DNA of 64,000 nt from Ancylothrix sp. D3o. Its GTDB lineage: Bacteria; Cyanobacteriota; Cyanobacteriia; Cyanobacteriales; Oscillatoriaceae. Positions 26,586 to 35,525 of this stretch are shown here, piece by piece (within the stretch, counting starts at the first letter, position 1; the number at the start of each line of letters is the position of its first letter). The notes beneath the pieces were generated by a model. It worked only from the letters and a program-made list of their open reading frames with translations. It was not told the origin of the DNA and did no database searches. The position numbers were made by a program, and so were the translations under genes. The stretch is from assembly GCF_025370775.1 (NCBI RefSeq), contig NZ_JAMXEX010000007.1:124001-188000 (forward strand), written 5' to 3'.

Positions 26586-27269
26586 TCAAACCAACCCGGC
26601 CCGCAAAGCCACCACCGCCGCCTGCACCCGATCATCCACCGCCAACTTATTCATAATCCCGCGAACGTGGGTTTTAACGGTATTCGGACTTAAAAACAAC
26701 CTTGCCCCAATCTCAGGATTACTCAACCCGTCCACCATCAAGCGCAAAACCTCCAACTCCCGCGCTGAAAGCTGCCCAAAACTACCCGCCGGCATCGCCG
26801 CAGGCAGCCTCAAATGTTCCACCACCTTTTTAGCAATCTGTGGATCTAAATACGTCGCCCCTTCCATCGCCGCCTCTATCGCCAACAACAAACGATCAAC
26901 ACTCGCCCCCTTAATACAATAGGCATCCGCCCCACTAGACAACGCCGCAATAATCTCTGTCTCTGTTGTATGCGAAGTCAACATCACCACCCGCACACCG
27001 GGCAAAGCCTGCTTAATTTGTTGTGTCGCCGCAATTCCATCCAAACGCGGTAGGCCAATATCCATCACCACCAAATCCGGCTTTAAGCGCAACGCCGCCG
27101 CCACCCCTAAATAGCCATCCTCCGCCTGACCCACCACCAATAGCTGAGGATAAGCAGCCAAACTCTGCTCTAACCCCAACTGCATCATCGGATCATCCTC
27201 GATAATCAACAGCCGGATCGGCCCAGACTCAGCCCGTAAATTTAAAGTAGAAGCTTTCTCAAAACTCAT
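26586..27269 (-). CDS. NarL/FixJ-type response regulator
   Basis: A 227-residue regulator: a receiver with the acidic pair at 25-26 (LLIIEDDPMMQ), phosphoacceptor D70 in LVVMDIGLPRLDG, Thr/Ser in VMLTSHT and Lys in YCIKGAS. The C-terminal LuxR helix-turn-helix (LSARELEVLRLMVDGLSNPEIGARLFLSPNTVKTHVRGIMNKL) fills the last 65 residues. It should be a DNA-binding transcription factor activated by a histidine kinase. It converges on the NRPS gene with only 26 bases between the stops, so co-transcription is excluded. The start is placed at the ATG at 27269 (MSFEKAS) rather than 27287, because neither has a strong ribosome site and the shorter one begins nearer the domain. The kinase partner is unknown; the PAS-GAF kinase upstream of the NRPS is one candidate. 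Confidence 0.88.
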   Translation of the reverse strand: MSFEKASTLNLRAESGPIRLLIIEDDPMMQLGLEQSLAAYPQLLVVGQAEDGYLGVAAALRLKPDLVVMDIGLPRLDGIAATQQIKQALPGVRVVMLTSHTTETEIIAALSSGADAYCIKGASVDRLLLAIEAAMEGATYLDPQIAKKVVEHLRLPAAMPAGSFGQLSARELEVLRLMVDGLSNPEIGARLFLSPNTVKTHVRGIMNKLAVDDRVQAAVVALRAGLV

Positions 27270-27479
27270 AACGACGCCCCAAAACAAAAACTATCAACCC
27301 AAACCGGCACCCCTAAATTAACCGGCACCAAAAGCCACCGGCCACTTTCCGTCCATCATCTTTATAACATTTCCCCCTCCCCAAAAATAATCTACGGTTA
27401 TCCTAGCGAGATACTGTTGTATTTTCCCAAAACCTCTGATAGAATCGCAAATATTAAAAAGAAGGAAAAATAAAAACCT

Positions 27480-28055
27480 ATGAGCCTTCACCCTCCACAG
27501 CTTCACAAAACCTGGATACAGCAGCCCCCCACCGGCCTCCATCACAGCGAACCCATGTTCTTGTACTTCGCCTATGGTTCCTGTATGTGCCCGGTTGACC
27601 TGAAGCGCTCATTAGGTGAAAACACTCATCAATACGTCATCGGCCCAGCAACCCTCAAAGGATACCGCCTCGGATTTTACTGCCATTCAAGTCGGCGAAA
27701 CTGTGGCGTATTAGACATCGTGAAAGATCCCACCGCCAGCGTCCAAGGAGTCCTCTACCAACTACCCTGGCGACTCAGCCACCTCCTAGATGAACGCGAA
27801 GACGTCCCCAGAGGCGGCTACCGGCACGAAACAGTCGAAATTCACAGTAACGGACAAACCTACACAAACGTCCGCACCTACGTTGTCATCAACAAACTCC
27901 CCCAAGAACTCGCCCCCAACGACTGGTACTTCAACGTTGTACTACGCGGCGCCCTCACCTGCGGCCTACCAGAACAATATTGCTGGACACTATTTAACCA
28001 TATGTATCAACTTCAACAACGCGAATATCAAGAACCCACTCGTTTATGTGCTTAG
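27480..28055 (+). CDS. gamma-glutamylcyclotransferase-like protein
   Basis: A 191-residue protein of the GGCT/AIG2-like fold. The substrate-binding loop FLYFAYGSCM replaces the usual YGSNM by YGSCM. The strand-turn RLGFYCHSSRRNCGVLDIV, the VQGVLYQLP stretch and the catalytic-acid region LLDEREDVPRGGYRHETV follow, with one Glu in the usual place. Enzymes of this family release 5-oxoproline from gamma-glutamyl amino acids or peptides, but many bacterial members are uncharacterised. The first 25 residues precede the fold; an internal ATG at 27555 would remove them. AAGGA lies upstream of 27480 at a long spacing. It is divergent from the response regulator gene. Confidence 0.8.
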   Translation: MSLHPPQLHKTWIQQPPTGLHHSEPMFLYFAYGSCMCPVDLKRSLGENTHQYVIGPATLKGYRLGFYCHSSRRNCGVLDIVKDPTASVQGVLYQLPWRLSHLLDEREDVPRGGYRHETVEIHSNGQTYTNVRTYVVINKLPQELAPNDWYFNVVLRGALTCGLPEQYCWTLFNHMYQLQQREYQEPTRLCA

Positions 28056-28193
28056 TCATTTGTCTAGTTGGGGCCGGTTGAGGCGTATTTTGACTTTCAG
28101 TAGGAATTTAGGGAAATTAGCCCTTAGCCTCAAATGCCGTTTCTTAGCTTATAGCGTTTCTCTTTTAAATTAATTCCAGAAGCGATTTTTAAT

Positions 28194-28228
28194 AACCAGG
28201 TTCCTAAAAGAAACCGGGTTTTTCTTTA
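28194..28228 (+). terminator. rho-independent terminator in the GGCT-FecR gap
   Basis: AACCAGGTTC and GAAACCGGGTT form an imperfect stem around CTAAAA, followed by TTTTTCTTT. It lies between two convergent genes and would end the plus-strand GGCT transcript. The GAAACCGGGTTT word is also a common dispersed repeat in cyanobacteria. The rest of the 312-base gap (28056-28367) shows nothing else. Confidence 0.7.
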
Positions 28229-28367
28229 TCCCAATTAGATGAAAAACGCTATGAAAATCATTTAAAACAACCAGACATCATAAATAATTTGGCAACCAAG
28301 ATATCTGGGGGGTTGATAGTTAGTTATCGGCCCTACTTTTGCTCAACAATCAACCCTAAAAAAGCAA

Positions 28368-29393
28368 CTAATCAAGGGCAATAATATAATAACGCTCCCG
28401 CACCGAAGGCCCGCGTACGACAACTTTAATCCTCCGACTCGGAGGAGTATGAACAATGGTATTAAATTTTCCCTCCGCATCCGTAGGAATTTCCACGTTA
28501 TCAACATAAACTAAATCCATCGGATCAACCTGACCAATGATCCGCGCACTTGTCCGTCCTAACTTCAAAACGCGAAACATTTTTAAATCAGAAATCGTTG
28601 GACTTTGTAAGGGACTTACCGGCGCTTCCCCTGGATTAATCACCGTAAAAAAACCACGATTTACTAATACTTGCCGGTTTTGGCCGGCCACCGCCACTTG
28701 ACCATCAATTGTATCTGCACCCGTCTTGCCGGTGGAACTCACATCTACCCCAAACGACGTACCGCTTACCCCAGCTACCCCCGCCGGTGTCCGCACCCGC
28801 ACAGGCGAACTGCTCACTGTCGTACTATCTTGCGATAAATTATTAATTCCCAAGCCTGTCAGCGTCGGTAAACCGGCCACTTCTTGACTTTCCACCCCAG
28901 AATTGCGGGCCGGTCTAGCCACCGACCGAGCAATCGAAAGCCTAACTCTTCCCCTGGGAACCGCAAGCGCCGTTACTTGATTAGGGTTGACACCAACCGG
29001 CCCCGACAGCGTTTGTATTTCCAGCGTCGAAAGTTCCGCCACCTCCACCACGCCAATAAAACTATCGACCCGTAAACGCGCCGTCGAATCAACATCCGTC
29101 ATTAATACATCCTGCGCCGCCAAACGATCCCCCACTTGAGCCGGCCTGCCATTAATCATCACTTTTCCATTCAGTTCTTCCACAACCAGCGCACGGCCAG
29201 ACTGCATCTGAGCAAGGATACCATTTGTGGCAATCATATCAATTTGTTGGGAATCCAAAACCTCAGCGTTATCAAATGCCGGTGTTTCAGTTCCAGTATT
29301 AGCTGTTTCCCCAAAAGCCGGTGTTACCACCATCCCCAAAAATAAACTAACCCAGAGAAAAGCCGGTTTACAGCCTTTTAAAAGCTTATTCAT
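28368..29393 (-). CDS. secreted FecR-domain protein
   Basis: A 341-residue exported protein. A signal peptide (basic MNKLLKGCK, hydrophobic FLWVSLFLGMVV, then PAFGETANT) is followed by a FecR domain at about residues 85-245: GDRLAAQDVLMTDVDSTARLRVDSFIGVVEVAELSTLEI, then PRGRVRLSIARSV and PAGVAGVSGTSFGVDVS. In Gram-negative bacteria FecR domains sense or relay signals in the periplasm to sigma factors, but in cyanobacteria many FecR proteins have no sigma partner. The C-terminal 70 residues are strand-rich and end RERYYIIALD. It is divergent from the CHAT gene and belongs to the same signalling neighbourhood (CHAT, DUF928, CHASE2 cyclase). Function in that set is inferred only. Confidence 0.85.
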   Translation of the reverse strand: MNKLLKGCKPAFLWVSLFLGMVVTPAFGETANTGTETPAFDNAEVLDSQQIDMIATNGILAQMQSGRALVVEELNGKVMINGRPAQVGDRLAAQDVLMTDVDSTARLRVDSFIGVVEVAELSTLEIQTLSGPVGVNPNQVTALAVPRGRVRLSIARSVARPARNSGVESQEVAGLPTLTGLGINNLSQDSTTVSSSPVRVRTPAGVAGVSGTSFGVDVSSTGKTGADTIDGQVAVAGQNRQVLVNRGFFTVINPGEAPVSPLQSPTISDLKMFRVLKLGRTSARIIGQVDPMDLVYVDNVEIPTDAEGKFNTIVHTPPSRRIKVVVRGPSVRERYYIIALD

Positions 29394-29623
29394 CTATAAA
29401 ACTTCCCATCAATAGCAAAACACTGTTTATCATACCCTCAACTCTTGGCAAATCCGTATTTTAAACAGTGTTAGCTTTTTTACTCGGTCCAACTTTCTCA
29501 AAATCAAAAAACAATACAGACGAATTCAACCACAAAAAGGTTTCAAACCAACCCAACAAATAATGCCTATTGTCCCGATAATGGGTAGCAACTTTGGAAG
29601 AATTATTATATACTTCACAGTCA

Positions 29624-32485
29624 ATGTTTAAACATTTAACCGTTATGCCTTCCCACCACAAAAGCTACCCTTACGGCCACCTCCCCTTCAAAATTAAACC
29701 TTCGGTTCTGCTTTTAATGTTGAATTTGATATTATTACCAGTTCCGGTGACTGGAACTTTAGCAAAACCCCTGCAAATTAGCCAACAAACCCCTACTGTG
29801 CCAATGGATACGCGCCGCACAGAAGCCGACAGACTTTTTAAAGAAGGTTTAGACCTTTTTCAACAAAATACACCTCAATCCTTACCCCAAGCCTTAGAAA
29901 GATGGGAAAAAGCATTACAACTTTATCAAACTTTAGGAGAACGAACTAAAAAAGCGGAAACATTATCAGGAATGGCATCTATTTATAACAGCATGGGCAA
30001 CAAAGTCCAAAGCGTAGAAACTTATAATCAAGCTCTGAAATTATATGAAGAATTAAACGACAAAATAGCAATAGCTGATACGTTAAATAGTGTCGGTTTA
30101 CTCAATGCCGATTTAGGGAAATTTGACCCCGCCTTAGAAGCCTATCAACAAGCGCTGAGCCTGTATAAAGAATCAAAAGACAAAGGAGGAGAAGCCTACA
30201 CTTTAAATAACATGGGAGTTGTTTATGATGCTAAAAGCGAATATCAAAAAGCCCTAGATGCCTACAATCAAGCCTTGCCTTTATGGCGAGAAATGGGCGA
30301 AAAAGGAGTGCAAGCAACAACTCTTAATAATATAGGTGCAATTTACGATAGTTTAGGGCAGTATCAACAAGCCTTGGAATCTTATAATCAAGCTTTAGAA
30401 ATTTATCAAGAAGTTGGAGACAAAACCGGCATTCCCCTAACTTTAAATAATCTTGGCTTAGTTTATTCAAACACCAATCAATATCCCGCCGCCTTAGAAT
30501 TGTATGAAAAAGCATTGCCTTTATGGCAACAAACCGGAAACAAACGTCGGAAGGCTACAACGTTAAATAATATTGGCTTTGTTTATGCGAATACAAACGA
30601 ATTAGAAAAAGCTTTAGATGTTTATAATCTAGCCTTACCTTTGTGGCAGCAAGCCGGAGATAAACGGGGGGAAGCGAGTACCTTAAATAATTTAGGATTT
30701 GTCTATGCCAATTCAGGGGATAATAGCAAAGCTTTAAATTATTATAACCAAGCTTTAACACTCCGCCGAGAAGTCGGAGATCGTCCCAAAGAAGCGCTAA
30801 CATTATATCGAATTGCTATCGCTCAAAGAGAGCAAGGCAACTTGGAAGAAGCCAAAAAAGAAATAGAGTTAGCCCTAGAAATTATCGAAGATTTGCGAAC
30901 AAAAGTAGATTCGCAGGAGTTACGGGCATCTTTCTTTGCTTCCAAGCAAGATTATTATGAATTTTACATAGATTTGTTGATGCAAATGCACAAGCTTTAT
31001 CCTAACAAGAATTATCAAGCTTTGGCATTGCAAGCAAGTGAAAGAGGACGCGCTCGTTCGCTGTTAGAAATTCTGACGCAAGCAGGGGCAGAAATTCGCC
31101 AAGGAGTAGAACCGGAACTATTAGAAAAAGAAAGCACCTTGCAAGAACAACTGGCGGCATTAGAAGAGAGAAGATCACAACTTTTAGGAGGGATTTATAA
31201 AAAAGAGCAAATTATTAATATTTCCACAGAAATTACTAATCTTTTAAATGAATACCGAGACGTGCAAGCGCAAATACGAGAGACAAGTCCCCGCTATGCA
31301 GCACTGACACAACCACAACCTTTAACGCTGGCGGAAATTCAGGAAAAAGTGCTGGATAAAGATACCGTATTGCTGGAGTATTCTTTGGGGAAAGAACGCA
31401 GTTATTTATGGCTTGTTACTCAAGATTCAATCACCAGCTATGAATTACCGTCGCGCGAAAAAATTGAAAGCCTTTCTCGACAATTTCGGGATTCTGTAAT
31501 GGTTCCTACGTTGAGAATACGCCGACAAAAAACCTTACAATTTTCTCGTGCTTTAAGTGAGATGATTTTGCAGCCGGTGGCGGAAAAATTAGACAATAAA
31601 CGTCTGTTAGTTGTCAGCGATGGAGCATTGCAATATATTCCTTTTGCTGCTTTGACGAAAGCGAAGCAAAATGAAGATTATGTGCCTTTAATAGTTGATA
31701 ATGAATTGGTGAGTTTACCTTCAGCTTCAACAATTGGAGTTTTGCGGCGGGAACTTGCAGGAAGGAAAGCTGCGTCTAAAACATTAGCAGTTTTGGCAGA
31801 TCCGGTTTTTGCTAAAAATGATGAGCGAGTCAAAGAAGTAAAATCTCTTGAATTCGCACCGCTATCCCCCGCCAATGATTCAACGTTTAAAGCGCTTGGA
31901 TCTAATTTTAAAAGGCTGCCTTTTACGCGCACGGAAGCTGAAGAAATTTTAGCTTTAGTACCAGATTTTGAGAAAACTAAAGCTTTTGGTTTTGCCGCCA
32001 ACCGCGATTTGGCAACGAGTGCGGAGTTAAGCAATTACAAAATTGTGCATTTTGCCACACACGGGATTTTAAATAGCAGCAAACCAGAGTTATCAGGGTT
32101 AGTTTTATCGCTGGTGAATGAACAAGGAATCGCCAAAGATGGGTTTCTAGCTTTGCCTGATATTTTTAATTTAAATTTACCGGCAGAGTTAATTGTTTTA
32201 AGTGCCTGCGAAACTGGTTTAGGGCAGCAAATTCGTGGCGAGGGGTTGGTAGGATTAACAAGGGGTTTTATGTATGCCGGTGCGGCAAGGGTAGTGGTGT
32301 CTTTGTGGAGTGTGGATGATGAAGCAACGGCAGAATTAATGACAAATTTTTATCAGGGAATGCTAAAACAAGGATTAACGCCAACTGCCGCTTTACGCGC
32401 TGCACAAATCGAAATGTGGCAGCAAAAAGACTGGCAAACGCCGTTTTTCTGGGCCGGTTTCACCCTTCAAGGTGAATGGCAGTAG
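29624..32485 (+). CDS. secreted TPR-CHAT protein (caspase-like peptidase domain)
   Basis: A 953-residue protein with an N-terminal hydrophobic export signal ([20 protein letters not shown]). Seven to eight TPR units of 40 residues follow, each built on TLNNIG-type cores, at about residues 60-420. After an alpha-helical linker comes the CHAT domain from about 590. The caspase-clan dyad is intact: His813 in HFATHGIL and Cys862 in LSACETGLG, followed by [17 protein letters not shown] and [17 protein letters not shown] proteins are cysteine peptidases of the separase/caspase clan; known ones include HetF and the Craspase protease Csx29. TPRs usually recruit the target. The frame opens at a TTG (29594); I chose the ATG at 29624, and an ATG at 29645 is also possible. 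The DUF928 gene follows 64 bases downstream. Confidence 0.9.
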   Translation: MFKHLTVMPSHHKSYPYGHLPFKIKPSVLLLMLNLILLPVPVTGTLAKPLQISQQTPTVPMDTRRTEADRLFKEGLDLFQQNTPQSLPQALERWEKALQLYQTLGERTKKAETLSGMASIYNSMGNKVQSVETYNQALKLYEELNDKIAIADTLNSVGLLNADLGKFDPALEAYQQALSLYKESKDKGGEAYTLNNMGVVYDAKSEYQKALDAYNQALPLWREMGEKGVQATTLNNIGAIYDSLGQYQQALESYNQALEIYQEVGDKTGIPLTLNNLGLVYSNTNQYPAALELYEKALPLWQQTGNKRRKATTLNNIGFVYANTNELEKALDVYNLALPLWQQAGDKRGEASTLNNLGFVYANSGDNSKALNYYNQALTLRREVGDRPKEALTLYRIAIAQREQGNLEEAKKEIELALEIIEDLRTKVDSQELRASFFASKQDYYEFYIDLLMQMHKLYPNKNYQALALQASERGRARSLLEILTQAGAEIRQGVEPELLEKESTLQEQLAALEERRSQLLGGIYKKEQIINISTEITNLLNEYRDVQAQIRETSPRYAALTQPQPLTLAEIQEKVLDKDTVLLEYSLGKERSYLWLVTQDSITSYELPSREKIESLSRQFRDSVMVPTLRIRRQKTLQFSRALSEMILQPVAEKLDNKRLLVVSDGALQYIPFAALTKAKQNEDYVPLIVDNELVSLPSASTIGVLRRELAGRKAASKTLAVLADPVFAKNDERVKEVKSLEFAPLSPANDSTFKALGSNFKRLPFTRTEAEEILALVPDFEKTKAFGFAANRDLATSAELSNYKIVHFATHGILNSSKPELSGLVLSLVNEQGIAKDGFLALPDIFNLNLPAELIVLSACETGLGQQIRGEGLVGLTRGFMYAGAARVVVSLWSVDDEATAELMTNFYQGMLKQGLTPTAALRAAQIEMWQQKDWQTPFFWAGFTLQGEWQ

Positions 32486-32549
32486 AGTGGTGTTTGTTGA
32501 TTCGCTTAGATTTTAGCTTGCAAAAGCAACAGGATACAAAGGTAATTTT

Positions 32550-33266
32550 ATGGATATGAAAAGCAAAAATATTCTCGTTTTAGGAATTATTGCCAGTTTA
32601 ATTTTTCCCTCTGTTAGTATTGCAGCATTGCCTCACTCTCAACGCTTAATTAGTATTAAATTTCCCCCCCCATCGGGACGAGGATCACCGGCCAGAACAG
32701 CGGGAGGAGGAACGCGCAACGGTGATGTAAAATGTACAGAAGGAAAAATACCTCTAACCGCCTTAATGCCTACCCGTCAAAATGTTGGTATTACCGTTTC
32801 TCCCAACCCCACATTTTTTATCTATGTGCCACAAACAACTGCTAAACAAGGTCAATTTGTGGTAGTCGATGACGAAGGCAATGATATCTATGTTGATGAG
32901 TTTGATATTCCCTCGCAACCAGGAATTTTGCAAATTAATTTACCTGATACAGTTTCCTTAGAAACCGGCAAGTATAATACTTGGATGTTTTCATTAACTT
33001 GCAATGCAGAAAATCGTGCTGAAGATGAATTCGTGCAAGGATTAATTCAGCGTACCGAACTCAGCGCCGAGGCTCAAAATAATCTCGAAAATGCCACGAC
33101 ACCTGTAGAAAAAGCCGAAATTTATGCAGAAGCAAAAATCTGGAATGAAACTCTTGTCAACTTAGCGCCGATGCGAAATTCCTACCCGGAAAGCTGGCAA
33201 GAGTTGCTACAATCAGTAGGATTAGAAAATCTTGTTTCTGAGCCTGTTTTACCTACTGGAACCTAG
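32550..33266 (+). CDS. DUF928 family exported protein
   Basis: A 238-residue protein with a signal peptide (MDMKSKNILVLGIIASLIFPSVSIA) and the DUF928 fold: a Gly-rich linker (GRGSPARTAGGGTR), a CTEGKIPLTALMP element, NVGITVSPNPTFFIYVPQT, then LPDTVSLETGKYNTWMFSLTCN with the second conserved Cys, and a helical C terminus (AEIYAEAKIWNETLVNLA). The two cysteines probably form a disulphide in the periplasm. The family has no known function and is mostly cyanobacterial. It lies between the CHAT gene and the CHASE2 cyclase gene, 15 bases before the latter, so the three are probably one operon. A sensor or scaffold role in the periplasm is a guess from context. Confidence 0.85.
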   Translation: MDMKSKNILVLGIIASLIFPSVSIAALPHSQRLISIKFPPPSGRGSPARTAGGGTRNGDVKCTEGKIPLTALMPTRQNVGITVSPNPTFFIYVPQTTAKQGQFVVVDDEGNDIYVDEFDIPSQPGILQINLPDTVSLETGKYNTWMFSLTCNAENRAEDEFVQGLIQRTELSAEAQNNLENATTPVEKAEIYAEAKIWNETLVNLAPMRNSYPESWQELLQSVGLENLVSEPVLPTGT

Positions 33267-33281
33267 AAAATAAGGTTATTT

Positions 33282-35525
33282 ATGCAATCACCCTGGAAAC
33301 AATTTCTCTGGCAATGGCGCGGCGTTTTGTTAACATCGCCAACCATTGCTATTTTTATTATCTTGCTGCGGTTCACCGGCCTTTTACAATCCTGGGAATG
33401 GGCCGCTTATGACCAATTTTTACGCTTGCGTCCCCCCGAACAAAAAGACAGCCGAATAGCGATAGTAGGTATTAATGAAGCTGATGTTAAAAAGATAGGC
33501 CAAGCAATTATTCCTGATCAAGTTTATGCGGATGTTATCACTAAATTAAAAGCGATGCAACCGGCAGCCATTGGTTTAGATATTTATCGAGATCAGCCGG
33601 TGGAACCAGGACATCAAAATTTAGTTAAAATCTTTGAAACAACTTCCAATTTAGTCGGTATTGAAAAAGTAGTTGGTGAACGCGACCGAGATATTATTCC
33701 GGGGCCACCAAAATTAAAAGAAAAAGGACAAACCGGCTCAAATGATTTAATTCAAGATGCCGATAAAAAAATACGTCGCGGATTAATAGATGTTAAAAAT
33801 AATAATGATGAAACAATATATACTTTTCCCTTATATTTAGCCTTACTTTATTTAAATAAAAAAGGCATTTCTCCAGAACCCATCGAAGGTACTAACAACT
33901 GGAAACTCGGTAAAATGTACTTTACGCCTTTTGAACCAAACGATGGTGGTTATGTGCGAGCAGATGCCAAAGGTTCCCAAATTTTCCTCAACTATCGCAG
34001 CGGAAACCAGCCTTTTGAAATTGTTTCTCTCAGCGATATTTTAGAAAACAAAGTCCCGCCAAATTGGGCACAAAATCGTATTATTTTAATTGGCACAGTT
34101 GGCGAAAGTTTTAAAGACGTATTTTTTACCCCCTACAGCAGCGATTTGATCAGCTTGCCGGTTTTGATGCCAGGAGTAGAAATTCATGCTCATTTAACGA
34201 GTCAAATTATTAGTACAGCTTTAGAAAATCGAAAGTTAATTAAATCTTGGCCAGAAATTGTTGAGTGGTTATGGATTTTTTTCTGGTCAACTATAGGGGC
34301 AATCATAACTTGGAAATTGCGGTATTTTGGCGGCGTAAAAACTTTTCCTGTTCAGCGGTTAGCCACTCCTATTTTAATTAGCGGAATTTTAACCGCTATC
34401 ACCTATTTAGCTTTGTACTGGGGGTGGTGGGTGCCGGTAGTTCCGCCGATTTTAGCTTTGGCCGGTTCAACTATTACTATTACCGCTTATATTGCTCGTA
34501 GTGCCGGTGATATCCGCAAAACTTTCGGACGCTATCTTACCGATGCAGTGGTAGCGAATTTATTAGAAAATCCTGAAGGTTTAAAACTCGGAGGCGAACG
34601 CCGAAAAATTACCATATTTACTTCAGATTTACGGGGCTTTACAGCCATTTCTGAAAGATTCCAACCCGAAGAAGTCGTCAAAATTCTTAATTTTTATCTT
34701 GGTTATATGGCTGATATAATCACCGCCTATCAAGGCACCATTGATGAATTTATGGGAGATGGTATTTTAGTCTTATTTGGTGCACCAACTGCGAGAGAAG
34801 ATGATGCCAAAAGAGCAGTCGCCTGTGCAGTGGCAATGCAGCAAGCAATGACTGCCGTAAATGAGAAAATGAAAGAATGGAACTTACCCGCCTTAGAAAT
34901 GGGAATTGGCATCAACACCGGCGAAGTTGTAGTAGGAAATATCGGCTCAGAAAAACGCACAAAATACGGCATTGTTGGCAGTCAAGTTAACCTCACCTAC
35001 CGCATAGAATCCTACACCACCGGCAGCCAAATTTTAATCTCAGAAAGTACCTTAAAAGAAGCAGGGGATATTGTTAAAATAGAAACTGAAAGGCAAGTTC
35101 ATCCAAAAGGCGTTGCCCATCCAATTATGATTTATGAAGTAGCTGGAATTGGCGGAAAATATAATCGTTTTCTGACAAAAGAAGAAGAAATATTTTTAAC
35201 ACTTCCACAACCCATCGCCCTACAATATTCCTTAATTGAAGGCAAAGATGTCGGCGATGCAATTGTTTTCGCCAAACTGGTTAAACTTTCAGCCAAAAGC
35301 GCAGAAATTTACACTGATGAAACTCAGCCGGCACTACCCCCACCCCTCACTAACCTCAAAATTAATTTATTCAGCACAACTGAACCCAGCAAAAGTGAAG
35401 ATATCTATGCCAAAGTATTAGAAAAGCCAACCGGCGAGCAAAGCTTTTATATCCGCTTTACCTCCAAACCGCCGGCAGTTGCAACCCAACTAGATGAACT
35501 TTATAAAACCTTAAAAACCACATGA
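33282..35525 (+). CDS. CHASE2-domain class III nucleotide cyclase
   Basis: This 747-residue membrane protein has one N-terminal helix (about residues 15-32), a periplasmic CHASE2 sensor domain (about 35-320, with WAAYDQFLRLRPP and RIAIVGINEADV), three more helices (about 325-410) and a cytoplasmic class III cyclase domain (about 430-610). Both metal-binding Asp are present (D449 in TSDLRGFT and D493 in EFMGDG), as are the transition-state Asn570 and Arg574. The base-selecting pair is unusual: Glu489 where adenylate cyclases have Lys, and Gly563 where they have Asp or Thr (guanylate cyclases have Glu and Cys). So cGMP synthesis is possible. About 130 residues follow the catalytic domain. The stop overlaps the start of the MscS-CNBD gene by four bases (ATGA), pointing to translational coupling. 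Confidence 0.92.
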   Translation: MQSPWKQFLWQWRGVLLTSPTIAIFIILLRFTGLLQSWEWAAYDQFLRLRPPEQKDSRIAIVGINEADVKKIGQAIIPDQVYADVITKLKAMQPAAIGLDIYRDQPVEPGHQNLVKIFETTSNLVGIEKVVGERDRDIIPGPPKLKEKGQTGSNDLIQDADKKIRRGLIDVKNNNDETIYTFPLYLALLYLNKKGISPEPIEGTNNWKLGKMYFTPFEPNDGGYVRADAKGSQIFLNYRSGNQPFEIVSLSDILENKVPPNWAQNRIILIGTVGESFKDVFFTPYSSDLISLPVLMPGVEIHAHLTSQIISTALENRKLIKSWPEIVEWLWIFFWSTIGAIITWKLRYFGGVKTFPVQRLATPILISGILTAITYLALYWGWWVPVVPPILALAGSTITITAYIARSAGDIRKTFGRYLTDAVVANLLENPEGLKLGGERRKITIFTSDLRGFTAISERFQPEEVVKILNFYLGYMADIITAYQGTIDEFMGDGILVLFGAPTAREDDAKRAVACAVAMQQAMTAVNEKMKEWNLPALEMGIGINTGEVVVGNIGSEKRTKYGIVGSQVNLTYRIESYTTGSQILISESTLKEAGDIVKIETERQVHPKGVAHPIMIYEVAGIGGKYNRFLTKEEEIFLTLPQPIALQYSLIEGKDVGDAIVFAKLVKLSAKSAEIYTDETQPALPPPLTNLKINLFSTTEPSKSEDIYAKVLEKPTGEQSFYIRFTSKPPAVATQLDELYKTLKTT